Of a DNA stretch of 64,000 nt, positions 1-8,966 are shown one piece after another. Below the pieces are notes generated by a model, which saw only the letters and a list, made by a program, of their open reading frames with translations, ran no database searches and was not told where the DNA came from. Position numbers and translations under genes: made by a program. The DNA lies in contig JBJOOR010000017.1 of NCBI GenBank assembly GCA_046051225.1, forward strand, positions 9,131 through 73,130, read 5' to 3'. Within the stretch, counting starts at the first letter, position 1. Each line of letters starts with the position of its first letter. The DNA comes from CAIODY01 sp046051225 (lineage in GTDB: Bacteria > Bacteroidota > Bacteroidia > Chitinophagales > CAIODY01).

Positions 1-1
1 A

Positions 2-130
2 TTATTGGAAACAACCGACACCAAGCTTTCAGAAATTATGCACTACAAAAGAAAACCTAATTTAGTTTTCCTAAAAGCCATGCACCAAAAGTTAGGCATA
101 GACGGCAATTTGCTTTTTAAAGCTGTTTAA
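2..130 (+). CDS. HigA-like XRE antitoxin, C-terminal fragment
   Basis: The window opens inside a reading frame that gives 42 residues and ends at a TAA at 128-130. The fragment contains LSEIMHYKRKP followed by FLKAMHQKLGIDGNLL, which resembles the end of the helix-turn-helix and the following helix of HigA-family antitoxins. Such proteins bind the promoter of their own toxin-antitoxin operon and neutralise a HigB/RelE-like RNase. The toxin gene, if present, would lie outside the window. A terminator follows about 125 bp downstream. The family call rests on a short piece, so other XRE regulators are possible. Confidence 0.65.
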   Translation, partial: LLETTDTKLSEIMHYKRKPNLVFLKAMHQKLGIDGNLLFKAV

Positions 131-254
131 CTAAAAAAGTTGCTAAAACATAGACATTTGTCTCTCAATTGTCCCTTTAATAAAAATAAAAGTCTATAAA
201 TTCAACAATAACAAGTCTTTCAAGGTTTTGATAACTCCCTCGAATACAACAAAT

Positions 255-297
255 AAAAAAGGGTTTCAAGGTTTTCTTGAAGCCCTTTTTTATTTTT
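255..297 (+). terminator. Rho-independent terminator after the HigA-like gene
   Basis: A 10-bp stem (261-270 with 275-284, one G-T pair) closes a short loop and is followed by a run rich in T. The A run before the stem would make it work in both directions. It fits the end of the HigA-like transcript. Confidence 0.75.
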
Positions 298-374
298 ATA
301 TAGTATCCCTACAATTAGTATTCAACATTTTACATAGCACTCTGCTAGTAGAGCAACAAGGCAAACAAAACATT

Positions 375-512
375 TTGCTGATGAACATAGTTTCTATGTT
401 GATGAACTTAGAACTTTTTCTGATGAACATAGTTTCTATGTTGATTAGAAAAACATTTTTTCTGATTAGAATAGTTTCTATTCTGACTAGAAAAAACATT
501 TTTCTGATGGTA
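375..512. repeat. 42-bp tandem repeat built from hairpins (3.3 copies)
   Basis: Units start at 375, 417, 459 and 501 (partial). Each full unit contains a 7-bp stem with a TTT loop: AACATAG/CTATGTT at 384-400 and 426-442, and AGAATAG/CTATTCT at 468-484. The third unit differs at two stem positions and both changes are matched on the other arm, so pairing is kept. Between the units, AGAAAAA and TTTTTCT form further stems. Because 42 is a multiple of three, both strands stay open here, which gives spurious ORFs. Function unknown; a structured leader RNA or a DNA structure are possibilities. Confidence 0.8.
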
Positions 513-670
513 AACAAAATGGTGTTCACTACCTAAATTACTGATAATCAATAAATTTTTGTTTTTTCAGGTTTATTTTATCTTGCTACTATATTATTTT
601 AGCATAAACTATCATCAATAAAAATGTTCACGTTTGTATTATAAAATGTATTGTTCCGAAGTATCATAAC

Positions 671-742
671 AAGCTGCAAGCCCAATGCACAAAAGCTATG
701 CTTCAACTCCGAACATTCGGAGGGCGACAACGAATACAGCTT
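671..742. other. Intergenic hairpin cluster (possible structured RNA)
   Basis: Three nested or adjacent pairings are visible: an outer AAGCTG (671-676) with CAGCTT (737-742), a small hairpin AAGC-TAT-GCTT (693-703), and a strong hairpin CTCCGAA-CA-TTCGGAG (707-722). Together they could fold into a three-way structure. The block lies just upstream of the T9SS gene, in a 700-bp stretch without a convincing gene. No known RNA family is recognised. Confidence 0.4.
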
Positions 743-803
743 AACTGCGGTAATTCTTGTTCATACGTGCAAAAAAATATTGCATCATCTTGTATAAAAC
801 TTT

Positions 804-811
804 TATATTTG
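804..811 (+). promoter_or_regulatory. Bacteroidota -7 box of the large T9SS gene
   Basis: TATATTTG matches the TAnnTTTG consensus and lies 20 bp before the chosen ATG. No convincing -33 TTTG was seen at the right distance. Confidence 0.5.
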
Positions 812-831
812 AAAAACCTAAAACACCGAGA

Positions 832-3800
832 ATGAAAAAACTTCTACTTTGTTTATTGGCAATAATTATTGGAATATTTGTTTCTAGTAATGTATTGCAA
901 TCGCATTCATTAACACCACCAGCAGGGCAAGCTTGCAATTCAAGCGGATGCCATGGCGGAGGAAGTGGTGGTGGAATTTCATGCACCCCTGTAATAACTT
1001 GTTCAAGTTTTTATTTAGGACCTCAAACCAATTTGGCTGCTATATCTTATTTAGACCCAGGTGCTGCTATTGATACATTAACTTTTACTATTACTATTCC
1101 TGGTGCTACAAGGGGAGGTTTTCAACTTTCTTGTTCAAAAGGATATTTTATGAATGTTGATTCGAACAAAACACGTATCACTCATAGTGGCAGTATTAGT
1201 TACATTAGCCATTATAATTCAACATTTGGTTCTACAAGTTGGACAGTTAAATGGTTTCCGTATCCTACTTCAATTGGTGGTTTTAATAATTATGTAAATT
1301 TTTCTTACTCAACTGTATGTGATACGATGCCTAATAATAATGGTTCTGGTGGTAACGGAGGAACAGGAGGAAGTTGTTTACCAAATTGTTCTGGTGCTTC
1401 ATCGGGCACAATGGGAGCTAGTGCCACTAATTGTTATTGCTATAATTGTAATGGAGGTCCAGTAATAAATAAAAAGGGGATACTATATTCTACTTATTTT
1501 AGTGTATGCCTAGGGGATACAATATCCTTTTCTTGGAATGGCAGTGGTAATCTATGGAGTTCGCCTAATATAAGTGATTGGTGGGGAAGTGTAACAAATT
1601 ATTCAGCTAACAACTATCAATTTGGAAGCAATGTATTCCAAAATGGTTTTTTAGCGGTAGTTGATACAAATTGGATATCAGTAGATATTTCATATACGTA
1701 TGATTATTATTGTAGTACGGTATATATTCAAGGTCCAACAAATACAGCGTCTTTTTCAATATATAAAAAGCCCATCATTCCAGTTTTAAGTCCAGTATCT
1801 ATTTGCTCATCAAAAGGAGTTGTATTAGGCTCGAATAATAATGTTACTACTTCACATCCACCTTTACTTTACAAATGGTTTCCTGCAACTAATTTAGATA
1901 CTGTTACTAAATACCGAGCTGTGGCTAAACCTACTACTCCAACAACTTATACTTTGCAAGTAACTGATGGTTATAGTTGCGTTTCAAAAGCAAATCAGAT
2001 TGTAAATTTTTCAATTCCATCTTATTCAACTACCACTAAAACAATTTGTTCAAATCAGCCCATTTTAATCAACCATAAATTTGTAAATACAGCAGGAGTT
2101 TATAGCGATACGTTAGTTAATCACACAGGCTGCGATTCAATTGTTACACTTAGTTTAATTGTAAAAAATATTGGTTTTCATCAATTACCAAATCAAACCA
2201 TTTGCAGTAATGGTTTCTATTATTTTAATAATCATAAAATTAACTTAGCAGGAATATACTATGATACCTTAGCAAATTATCTAGGCTGCGATTCGATTTT
2301 AAGTTTGAATTTAATTGTACACAATACTAGTAATTACAGCTATTCGCAAGCTATTTGTAGCAATCAATCTTATCTGTTTAACAATCATCAATTAAATCAA
2401 AGCGGAACATATTATGATACTTTGCAAAATTATTTAGGCTGCGATAGTTTTATAATCTTGACTTTAGCAGTATTACCAATTAGTAACCATTCTTATCATC
2501 AAACTATTTGCAGCAATCAGCCTTATTTATTCAACAATCATCAATTGAATTCTACAGGAATTTATTTAGATACATTACAAAATTATGTAGGTTGTGATTC
2601 AATACTAACTCTTAATCTTACTGTTTTACCAAATGGAAGCTCTTATTCAATGGGTATTTGTCCTAATCAAAGTTATTATTTCAATGGAAATAATTTAACC
2701 ACAGCAGGAATTTATTATGATACTTTACAAAACTATCTGGGCTGCGATAGCTTTATAACGCTGCATTTGAATGTGAATCAACCCACATCAAAAACGATAA
2801 ATCAAACAATTTGCAACAATAGTTTTTATAATTTGAATGGAACTATTTTAAATCAAAGCGGCATTTATTATGATACTATTCAAAACCATTCGGGTTGTGA
2901 TAGTTTTATCACTTTGCATTTGGTGGTAAAATCAATTAGTAGTTATTCTTATAGCCAAACTATTTGCAGCAATCAGCCTGTTTATATTCATAATAATTAT
3001 GTAAATACATCGGGCATTTATCATGATACATTAATAAATTATATGGGTTGCGATTCGTTAATCACACTTCATTTAACTGCGAAACCTGCCACCAATTCAT
3101 CATTTACAAAAACCATTTGTAGCAATCAGCCTTATTTATTTAATGGTCATTTATTAAACACATCGGGCAATTATAAAGATACGCTAACAAATTATGTAGG
3201 CTGCGATTCTATCATCAATCTGCATTTAATATCGCATACTGCGTATCAGCAAAACACCACCACCATTGGCATGTGTAAGGGCGATAGATATTTTTATTAT
3301 GGAAATGTGTACACCACATCAACTATTATTTACGATTCGATGCAAACCTATTTGGGCTGCGATTCTATTATTTCTATTACCTTAAATATGATTACAAATG
3401 CTGATACATCTGTGGTTCAAAGCGGTAATACATTAATTGCCCAAGCCCAACACAGTAGTTTTCAATGGTACGATTGTACCGAACATCAACTCATTCAAAA
3501 TGCAAATGATGATACATTTATGGTGCATCATTCGGGCAGTTATGCTGTAATTGTAAAAGATAGTTTAACCTATTGCAGCGATACATCTAATTGCAGAACT
3601 ATTGTAGTTAGTGGCGTTGAAGACTTTGCAGCAAACAATAGTGGACTAATTATTTATCCAAACCCTACCAATGAATGGTTATCGATTAATGATAAATGGT
3701 TAGCAATAAATACAATTGAAATTACGGATATGTTGGGTCGTGTTATGGTAAGCTTATCGAACCATATCAATCAACAAATCAAAAAATCATCTACTCAACA

Positions 3801-3900
3801 AATTCAAATTGATGTGTCGGGTTTATCAAATGGCTTATATTTCGTCAAAGCCACTGATAGCAAAGGCAATGTGATGAATGCAAAATTTGTAAAAGAATAA
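832..3900 (+). CDS. Large repeat-containing T9SS cargo protein (adhesin-like)
   Basis: Predicted exported surface protein of 1022 residues. The ATG at 832 starts a clear signal peptide (MKKLLLCLLAIIIGIFVSS); the frame is open further upstream only through a TTG. After the signal comes a cysteine- and glycine-rich segment (CNSSGCHGGGSGGG), then Ig/PKD-like beta-rich sequence. From about residue 400 to 870 there are nine repeats of roughly 45-50 residues with the signature ICSNQ...SGxYxDTL...GCDSxIxLxL, common in secreted proteins of this phylum. The C-terminal 80 residues form a type A sorting domain (YPNPTNEW, then DVSGLSNGLYFVKA). Role likely adhesion or surface display; this is inference from architecture. 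The segment VSLSNH in the sorting domain may be a captured palindromic repeat. Confidence 0.88.
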   Translation: MKKLLLCLLAIIIGIFVSSNVLQSHSLTPPAGQACNSSGCHGGGSGGGISCTPVITCSSFYLGPQTNLAAISYLDPGAAIDTLTFTITIPGATRGGFQLSCSKGYFMNVDSNKTRITHSGSISYISHYNSTFGSTSWTVKWFPYPTSIGGFNNYVNFSYSTVCDTMPNNNGSGGNGGTGGSCLPNCSGASSGTMGASATNCYCYNCNGGPVINKKGILYSTYFSVCLGDTISFSWNGSGNLWSSPNISDWWGSVTNYSANNYQFGSNVFQNGFLAVVDTNWISVDISYTYDYYCSTVYIQGPTNTASFSIYKKPIIPVLSPVSICSSKGVVLGSNNNVTTSHPPLLYKWFPATNLDTVTKYRAVAKPTTPTTYTLQVTDGYSCVSKANQIVNFSIPSYSTTTKTICSNQPILINHKFVNTAGVYSDTLVNHTGCDSIVTLSLIVKNIGFHQLPNQTICSNGFYYFNNHKINLAGIYYDTLANYLGCDSILSLNLIVHNTSNYSYSQAICSNQSYLFNNHQLNQSGTYYDTLQNYLGCDSFIILTLAVLPISNHSYHQTICSNQPYLFNNHQLNSTGIYLDTLQNYVGCDSILTLNLTVLPNGSSYSMGICPNQSYYFNGNNLTTAGIYYDTLQNYLGCDSFITLHLNVNQPTSKTINQTICNNSFYNLNGTILNQSGIYYDTIQNHSGCDSFITLHLVVKSISSYSYSQTICSNQPVYIHNNYVNTSGIYHDTLINYMGCDSLITLHLTAKPATNSSFTKTICSNQPYLFNGHLLNTSGNYKDTLTNYVGCDSIINLHLISHTAYQQNTTTIGMCKGDRYFYYGNVYTTSTIIYDSMQTYLGCDSIISITLNMITNADTSVVQSGNTLIAQAQHSSFQWYDCTEHQLIQNANDDTFMVHHSGSYAVIVKDSLTYCSDTSNCRTIVVSGVEDFAANNSGLIIYPNPTNEWLSINDKWLAINTIEITDMLGRVMVSLSNHINQQIKKSSTQQIQIDVSGLSNGLYFVKATDSKGNVMNAKFVKE

Positions 3901-4006
3901 GGAATTTATCGAACAATAAAACTATTTAATTTATAAAAAAAATAGCATTCATTTTATGCTATGTATTTCTTTCTGTTTAAATCAATAAATTTCGGTTGTG
4001 CTTTTT

Positions 4007-4014
4007 TACATTTG
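4007..4014 (+). promoter_or_regulatory. -7 box for the TPR lipoprotein gene
   Basis: TACATTTG, a perfect TAnnTTTG match, 17 bp before the ATG at 4032. Confidence 0.55.
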
Positions 4015-4031
4015 CGTACTAAAAATTAAGT

Positions 4032-4580
4032 ATGAAAAAAAGCATTCTAATTATTTCTGGCTCGGTATTGTTTTTATTTGCTTGTACATCGCAAAAAGAT
4101 AAGTTAAAAGCAAAAATTTCAGCAAATGAAAAAATACTTTTGGCTGATGAAATGGTTACACCCAAAGAAGATTCGATAGCATCGGTTTTAATTTCAGATT
4201 TTCAAACCTATGCTAAAGAAAATCCTGATGATTCATTAGCCGTTGAATATTTGTATAAAGCTGCCGAATATTCAAAAGGCATTTCAAAATTTAAACAAGC
4301 CGCCGATTTATACGGTATTATTTTCTCTAAATACCCTACTTCAAAAAAAGCTGCCAACAGCTTATTCTTTCAGGCTTTTACTTATCAAACCAATATTAAT
4401 GACACCATAAAAGCTAAATTAATATTCAAAGATTTTATTGCCAAATATCCTAACCATCCATTTGTAAAAGATGCTAAATTTTCATTACAGCAAATGGAAA
4501 ACAAACTTTCGGATGATGAAATTGTAGCAGGCTTTATGAAAAAATTGGAAGAAAAAAACAAAACAAAATCGGCTAAATAA
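4032..4580 (+). CDS. TPR-containing lipoprotein
   Basis: A 182-residue lipoprotein: signal sequence MKKSILIISGSVLFLFAC with the lipobox cysteine at residue 18, so probably anchored in the periplasm or outer membrane. The body is helical and carries tetratricopeptide-type repeats (ALAVEYLYKAAEYSKG-like and KAANSLFFQAF..YQTNINDTIKA segments), as in BamD/YbgF-like proteins, and the tail is charged. It has its own -7 box, and 36 bp separate it from the hydroxybutyryl-CoA dehydrogenase gene, so co-transcription is possible. A second TPR lipoprotein, BamD, lies at 52.7 kb and is a better match to that role. Exact function unknown. Confidence 0.75.
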   Translation: MKKSILIISGSVLFLFACTSQKDKLKAKISANEKILLADEMVTPKEDSIASVLISDFQTYAKENPDDSLAVEYLYKAAEYSKGISKFKQAADLYGIIFSKYPTSKKAANSLFFQAFTYQTNINDTIKAKLIFKDFIAKYPNHPFVKDAKFSLQQMENKLSDDEIVAGFMKKLEEKNKTKSAK

Positions 4581-4616
4581 AAGTTTAATTATAATCACAT
4601 TCAATATACATACATT

Positions 4617-5510
4617 ATGCAAAAAATTTCGGTAATAGGTGCAGGACAAATGGGTAATGGAATTGCTCATGTATTTGCGTTAAACAACTACCAAGTTACA
4701 TTAATTGATATTTCGGAAGATGCCTTAAATAAAGCTTTGGCAACTATTGCCAAAAACAATGACCGCATGCTTACCAAAGGCACAATTACAGCCGAACAGG
4801 TTGAAAATTGCAAAAAAAACATTGCTACAAATACATCTATTGCTAATGGTGTAAGCCAAGCCGAATTAGTGGTAGAAGCGGCTACCGAAAATGTAGATTT
4901 AAAATTAAAAATATTTAAAGAAATAGATGCCAATGCGCCTGCAGGTTGCATTCTGGCATCTAACACTTCATCAATTTCCATTACTAAAATTACGGCTGTT
5001 ACAAAACGCCCCGAATCTGTAATTGGAATGCATTTTATGAATCCTGTACCATTAATGAAATTGGTAGAAATTATTGATGGTTATTCTACTTCAAAAGAAG
5101 TGAGTAATACCATTGTTGAGTTATCTAAAAAAATTGGTAAAACACCAGTAGTAGTAAATGATTATGCAGGATTTGTAAGCAACCGAATTTTAATGCCGAT
5201 GATAAATGAAGCCATCGAAACTTTGTTTCAAGGCGTAGGTGGTGTTGCCGAAATTGATACCGTTATGAAATTGGGAATGGCTCATCCAATGGGGCCGTTG
5301 CAGTTGGCAGATTTCATCGGTTTAGATACTTGCTTGGCAATTTTAAGAGTATTGCATGATGGTTTCGGAAACCCTAAATATGCGCCTTGTCCGCTATTGG
5401 TAAACATGGTGGCTGCTGGTAAATATGGTGTAAAAAGTGGCGAAGGGTTTTATGTATATACGGCAGGCAGCAAGGATTTGGTGGTAAGTAATCAATTTAC
5501 AAAAAAATAA
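4617..5510 (+). CDS. hbd: 3-hydroxybutyryl-CoA dehydrogenase
   Basis: NAD-dependent oxidation or reduction at C3 of short-chain acyl-CoA, in butyrate/PHB or fatty-acid metabolism, in the cytoplasm. The 297-residue length is typical. The N-terminal Rossmann fold shows GAGQMG at residues 8-13; the catalytic His is in VIGMHFMNPVP (His139) with Glu151, and NRILMPMINEA carries the conserved Asn189. The C-terminal domain contains LADFIGLDTCL and ends near GEGFYVY. The ThiG gene begins 2 bp after its stop, so the two are almost surely co-transcribed although their pathways differ. Confidence 0.95.
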   Translation: MQKISVIGAGQMGNGIAHVFALNNYQVTLIDISEDALNKALATIAKNNDRMLTKGTITAEQVENCKKNIATNTSIANGVSQAELVVEAATENVDLKLKIFKEIDANAPAGCILASNTSSISITKITAVTKRPESVIGMHFMNPVPLMKLVEIIDGYSTSKEVSNTIVELSKKIGKTPVVVNDYAGFVSNRILMPMINEAIETLFQGVGGVAEIDTVMKLGMAHPMGPLQLADFIGLDTCLAILRVLHDGFGNPKYAPCPLLVNMVAAGKYGVKSGEGFYVYTAGSKDLVVSNQFTKK

Positions 5511-5512
5511 AA

Positions 5513-6283
5513 ATGAGTAGTTTTAAAATAGGTGGCGTTGAGTTTTCATCACGATTATTTTTAGGAACAGGAAAATTTAGTTCGAATAAATTGATGCACG
5601 AATCAATTATAGCAAGCGGTACTGAATTAGTAACTGTGGCACTAAAACGTGTTGATATGAAGGATAAAAAAGATGGTTTGATTGAAAATATCAAATCAGA
5701 AAAAGTTCAATTATTGCCCAACACATCAGGCGTAAGAACTGCTGCCGAAGCCATTTTTGCAGCCGAGTTAGCAAGGGAAGCCATGCAAACTAATTTATTG
5801 AAATTAGAAATTCACCCCGACCCAAGGTATTTATTACCCGATGGAATTGAAACATTAAAAGCTGCCGAAGAGTTAGTAAAAAAAGGATTTATTGTTTTAC
5901 CATACATTAATGCCGACCCTGTTTTGTGCAAACGATTAGAGGATGTGGGCGTAGCGGCTGTAATGCCATTAGGTTCGCCAATTGGCAGCAATCGTGGATT
6001 AGAAACCAAAGCCATGTTGCAAATTATTATTGCCGAAAGCAATGTACCTGTAATAATTGATGCAGGTATTGGTGCACCATCGCATGCAGCCGAAGCCATG
6101 GAAATGGGTGCTAGCGCTGTGTTGGTAAATACTGCAATTGCTGTAGCAGGCAATCCTGTGGCAATGGCAATTGCTTTTAAAATGGCTATTGAAGCTGGTA
6201 GAATGGCTTTTGAATCAAAATTAGCATCGCCCATTTTTAATAAAGCTGAAGCCAGTAGCCCACTTACAGCATTTTTAGATTAA
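5513..6283 (+). CDS. thiG: Thiazole synthase ThiG
   Basis: Forms the thiazole phosphate of thiamine from deoxyxylulose 5-phosphate, dehydroglycine and the ThiS thiocarboxylate. At 256 residues it is full length for a TIM-barrel ThiG. Family segments are RLFLGTGKF (14-22), the Schiff-base lysine in LLKLEIHPD (Lys97), LPDGIETLKAAEEL and the phosphate-binding end (GASAVLVNTAIA). No thiS, thiF, thiH/thiO, thiC or thiE is nearby, which is unusual for this gene, so its partners must lie elsewhere. It sits tightly between hbd and the LTA-synthase-like gene (gaps of 2 and 5 bp). Confidence 0.96.
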   Translation: MSSFKIGGVEFSSRLFLGTGKFSSNKLMHESIIASGTELVTVALKRVDMKDKKDGLIENIKSEKVQLLPNTSGVRTAAEAIFAAELAREAMQTNLLKLEIHPDPRYLLPDGIETLKAAEELVKKGFIVLPYINADPVLCKRLEDVGVAAVMPLGSPIGSNRGLETKAMLQIIIAESNVPVIIDAGIGAPSHAAEAMEMGASAVLVNTAIAVAGNPVAMAIAFKMAIEAGRMAFESKLASPIFNKAEASSPLTAFLD

Positions 6284-6288
6284 TTTTT

Positions 6289-8205
6289 ATGAATTTATTT
6301 TTACCTCAATTTAAAGTTTATTGGATTCGTGTTTGCATCACTATGTTGCTATTAACACTTTGCCGATTTATTTTTTTAGCCTATAACTTACATTCGTTTC
6401 AAAACATCACAATTGTTGATGCTGGCAAAGTTTTTTTCTTTGCCTTACGATTTGATATGGTGGCAGCTATGTATTTAAATACCTTATTTTTCATTCTGCT
6501 TTCTATTTCATTTCAATTAAACTATAATAAGATTTATCAAAAAATATTAGTGGCTCTTTATGTGCTGATGCATGTACCATTATTGGTTTTAGAGTTGATT
6601 GATGCTATATTTTATCCTTATAATTTGCGCCGTTCTACATTTGGTATTACAAAAGTTGGCGATGAGGCAGCAGGGCAATGGAAAACTTATGTAAGCTTTT
6701 ATTGGTGGCTATTTATAGTATTATTTGTTTTACTTTTTTTGGTTTGGTTTTTAGCAAATAAAACCAACAAAAAATATTTTACTACTAAACCTATTCTGAA
6801 TAAAAAATATTTTGCCAATTGGATAATCTGCTTTTTAATATCGGGTGGTTTAAGTTTTTTAATGATTCGGGGCGGTTGGCAATATATACCAATAAGCGGC
6901 ACCACGGCTGGCGAAATGGTAGATGAAAAATATTCGCCATTGGTTACTAATTCAACAGTTATCTTTTTTCAATCAGCATTTTTACCACAAATAAAACCGG
7001 TAAAATATTATACAGATGAAGAGTGTAAAAAGATTTTTACCAATCAAATTTATATAACCAAAAATGATACGCTTGAAAAAATATTGCACCGCAAACCAAA
7101 TGTGATGATAATTATTTGGGAAAGTTGTGGTAAAGAATATGTAGGGCACTTTAATAAAGGCAAAAATTTTACTCCATTTTTAGATTCTTTATGCAACAAC
7201 TCGTTGCTATGCACCAATGCATTTGCCAATGCCAAACATAGCCACGAAGGCATGTGTGCCATCATGGCAAGCATTCCAACTATGATGGAAGAATGTTTTT
7301 ATTATTCATCATACCAAAATAATAAAATAAAAGGCATGGGCGAATACATGAAAGAGATGGGCTATACTACAGCTTTTTTTCATGGTGGCAATAATGGTTC
7401 GATGAAGTTTAATTCGTTTAGCAGAAGGTGTGGTTTTGATACTTATTATGGTAGAGATGAATACCCCGAACCCGATAAAGATTTTGATGGAACTTGGGGA
7501 ATTTGGGACCATAAATATTTTCAATATGTGGCAAAAAAAATAAATGAAATGCCCGAACCCTTTTGTACTGGCTTGTTTACGCTTTCATCACACAATCCAT
7601 TTAAAATTCCTGAAGAGTTTGCCAATAAATTTCCGAAAGATGAAAATGTACTTTTACAGCCAATTGCATATACTGATTATTCGCTTCGTAAGTTTTTTGA
7701 AACAGCATCAAAAATGAAATGGTTTAATAATACTTTGTTTGTAATTGTGGGCGACCACACCGCATGGAATACCGACCCAAACTACTCGGGCGATGCTGGA
7801 GTATTCAAATTACCCATGCTTTTTTATATGCCAGGTAAGCTAAAAGGAAACATAAATTTTGTAACGCAACAAGTTGATATTTTACCAACAGTATTAAACA
7901 TGGTGGGCTACCAAGGCAAGGTAGCAGCTTTTGGCAGAAATATTTTGCAACAAGATTCGGCTACTGCAAAAACATTTACATGGTTAAATAATAATTTTTT
8001 ATTGATGGATAATAATTTAACCATAAGGTACAATGGCAATAAATTATTAAGTGCATTTACTTACAAAACAGATAAAGCCTGTACCGAAAATGTTTTGATA
8101 ACGCATCAACAAAAAGCGGAACAAATGAGTACCTATTTAAAAGCAGTAATACAAACGTATAATGAAGGATTATTGAAAAACAGACTTTACCCAATTGAAA
8201 AATAA
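6289..8205 (+). CDS. LTA synthase family / sulfatase-fold membrane protein
   Basis: A 638-residue protein with about five N-terminal transmembrane segments (residues 10-200) and a large periplasmic alkaline-phosphatase-fold domain. Landmarks are IIWESCGKEYVG (metal-binding Glu), KHSHEGMCAIMASIP (region of the nucleophile), FFHGGNNGSMKFN, and VIVGDHTAW near residue 485 (metal-binding Asp-His). Relatives transfer phosphoglycerol or phosphoethanolamine to envelope glycolipids. Lipoteichoic acid itself is not expected in a Gram-negative, so the substrate is probably a lipid or LPS component (inference). Last gene of the hbd-thiG run, 5 bp after thiG. Confidence 0.85.
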   Translation: MNLFLPQFKVYWIRVCITMLLLTLCRFIFLAYNLHSFQNITIVDAGKVFFFALRFDMVAAMYLNTLFFILLSISFQLNYNKIYQKILVALYVLMHVPLLVLELIDAIFYPYNLRRSTFGITKVGDEAAGQWKTYVSFYWWLFIVLFVLLFLVWFLANKTNKKYFTTKPILNKKYFANWIICFLISGGLSFLMIRGGWQYIPISGTTAGEMVDEKYSPLVTNSTVIFFQSAFLPQIKPVKYYTDEECKKIFTNQIYITKNDTLEKILHRKPNVMIIIWESCGKEYVGHFNKGKNFTPFLDSLCNNSLLCTNAFANAKHSHEGMCAIMASIPTMMEECFYYSSYQNNKIKGMGEYMKEMGYTTAFFHGGNNGSMKFNSFSRRCGFDTYYGRDEYPEPDKDFDGTWGIWDHKYFQYVAKKINEMPEPFCTGLFTLSSHNPFKIPEEFANKFPKDENVLLQPIAYTDYSLRKFFETASKMKWFNNTLFVIVGDHTAWNTDPNYSGDAGVFKLPMLFYMPGKLKGNINFVTQQVDILPTVLNMVGYQGKVAAFGRNILQQDSATAKTFTWLNNNFLLMDNNLTIRYNGNKLLSAFTYKTDKACTENVLITHQQKAEQMSTYLKAVIQTYNEGLLKNRLYPIEK

Positions 8206-8253
8206 AATATTTCGGCAAGTACCTATTTATTGCAATGCTCATATATATCCATT

Positions 8254-8961
8254 TTAAATATCTCCTTCGGTAGGTCTAATTACAATATCTTCAACCAATG
8301 ATGAATAGGGCATTTGGTAGGCGGTATATATGATATCTGCAATATCTTTTGAAGCAATAAATCTTTCTTTTGGTAAATCAGTTCCTTTCCATGAATCAGT
8401 TAAAACAGCGCCTGGGTAAATGGTACTAACTCTAATATTGAATTGTTTAACTTCTTCTCTTAAATTTTTAGAAAAACCCGTTAAAGCAAATTTCGAAATG
8501 CTATAACTACCTCCATTTGCATAAGCCTGCAAACCTGCTACCGAACTTATATTGAAGATATAACCCGATTTACGTTGCATCATATTTGGCAAAAAATATC
8601 TGGTAATTTCGTAAGCGCTTATCAAATTAGTTTGTAATAAAAATTCAAGTCTTCCTTCGGGTTCATCATACGTATTACCAGGCAAAAATGTACCAGCATT
8701 GTTTACTAAAATATCAATATTTGTAAAATGGTCAGCTACTTTTTTACAGAATAAATCACGTTCGGTTTTATTACTTACATCGGCTTTAATACATAGTACA
8801 TCAATGTTTTGATTGAGAGCTTGTAACTCATTTTTTACTTCGTTGAGTTCATTTTCGTTTCTAGCACAAATAGCTAAATTGAAATTTTCTTTTGCAAATT
8901 TTTCTGCAATTGCTTTTCCTATACCTTTCGAAGCACCTGTAATTACTATGGTTTTCATCAT
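8254..8961 (-). CDS. SDR family oxidoreductase
   Basis: Classical short-chain dehydrogenase/reductase of 235 residues. TGASKGIG lies at residues 8-15, NNAG at about 91-94, the catalytic Ser in ISSVAG and YSISK with the Tyr and Lys of the active site. Substrate cannot be read from the sequence; NAD(P)-dependent carbonyl reduction is likely. It follows aroC by 5 bp on the same strand, so the two form an operon, but there is no evidence for a role in aromatic synthesis. The first ATG of two adjacent ones was kept. Confidence 0.93.
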   Translation of the reverse strand: MMKTIVITGASKGIGKAIAEKFAKENFNLAICARNENELNEVKNELQALNQNIDVLCIKADVSNKTERDLFCKKVADHFTNIDILVNNAGTFLPGNTYDEPEGRLEFLLQTNLISAYEITRYFLPNMMQRKSGYIFNISSVAGLQAYANGGSYSISKFALTGFSKNLREEVKQFNIRVSTIYPGAVLTDSWKGTDLPKERFIASKDIADIIYTAYQMPYSSLVEDIVIRPTEGDI

Positions 8962-8966
8962 TTATT

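Noticed and set aside
375..512. CRISPR array
   Set aside because: Units are contiguous without unique spacers and no cas gene is present.
228..536. 102-residue ORF with repeated LMNIVSML motifs
   Set aside because: It is a by-product of the 42-bp repeat, whose period is a multiple of three. The opposite strand is open for the same reason, and the start overlaps a terminator.
5812..6234. Antisense ORF within thiG
   Set aside because: A shadow of thiG coding sequence; the thiG protein is unmistakable.
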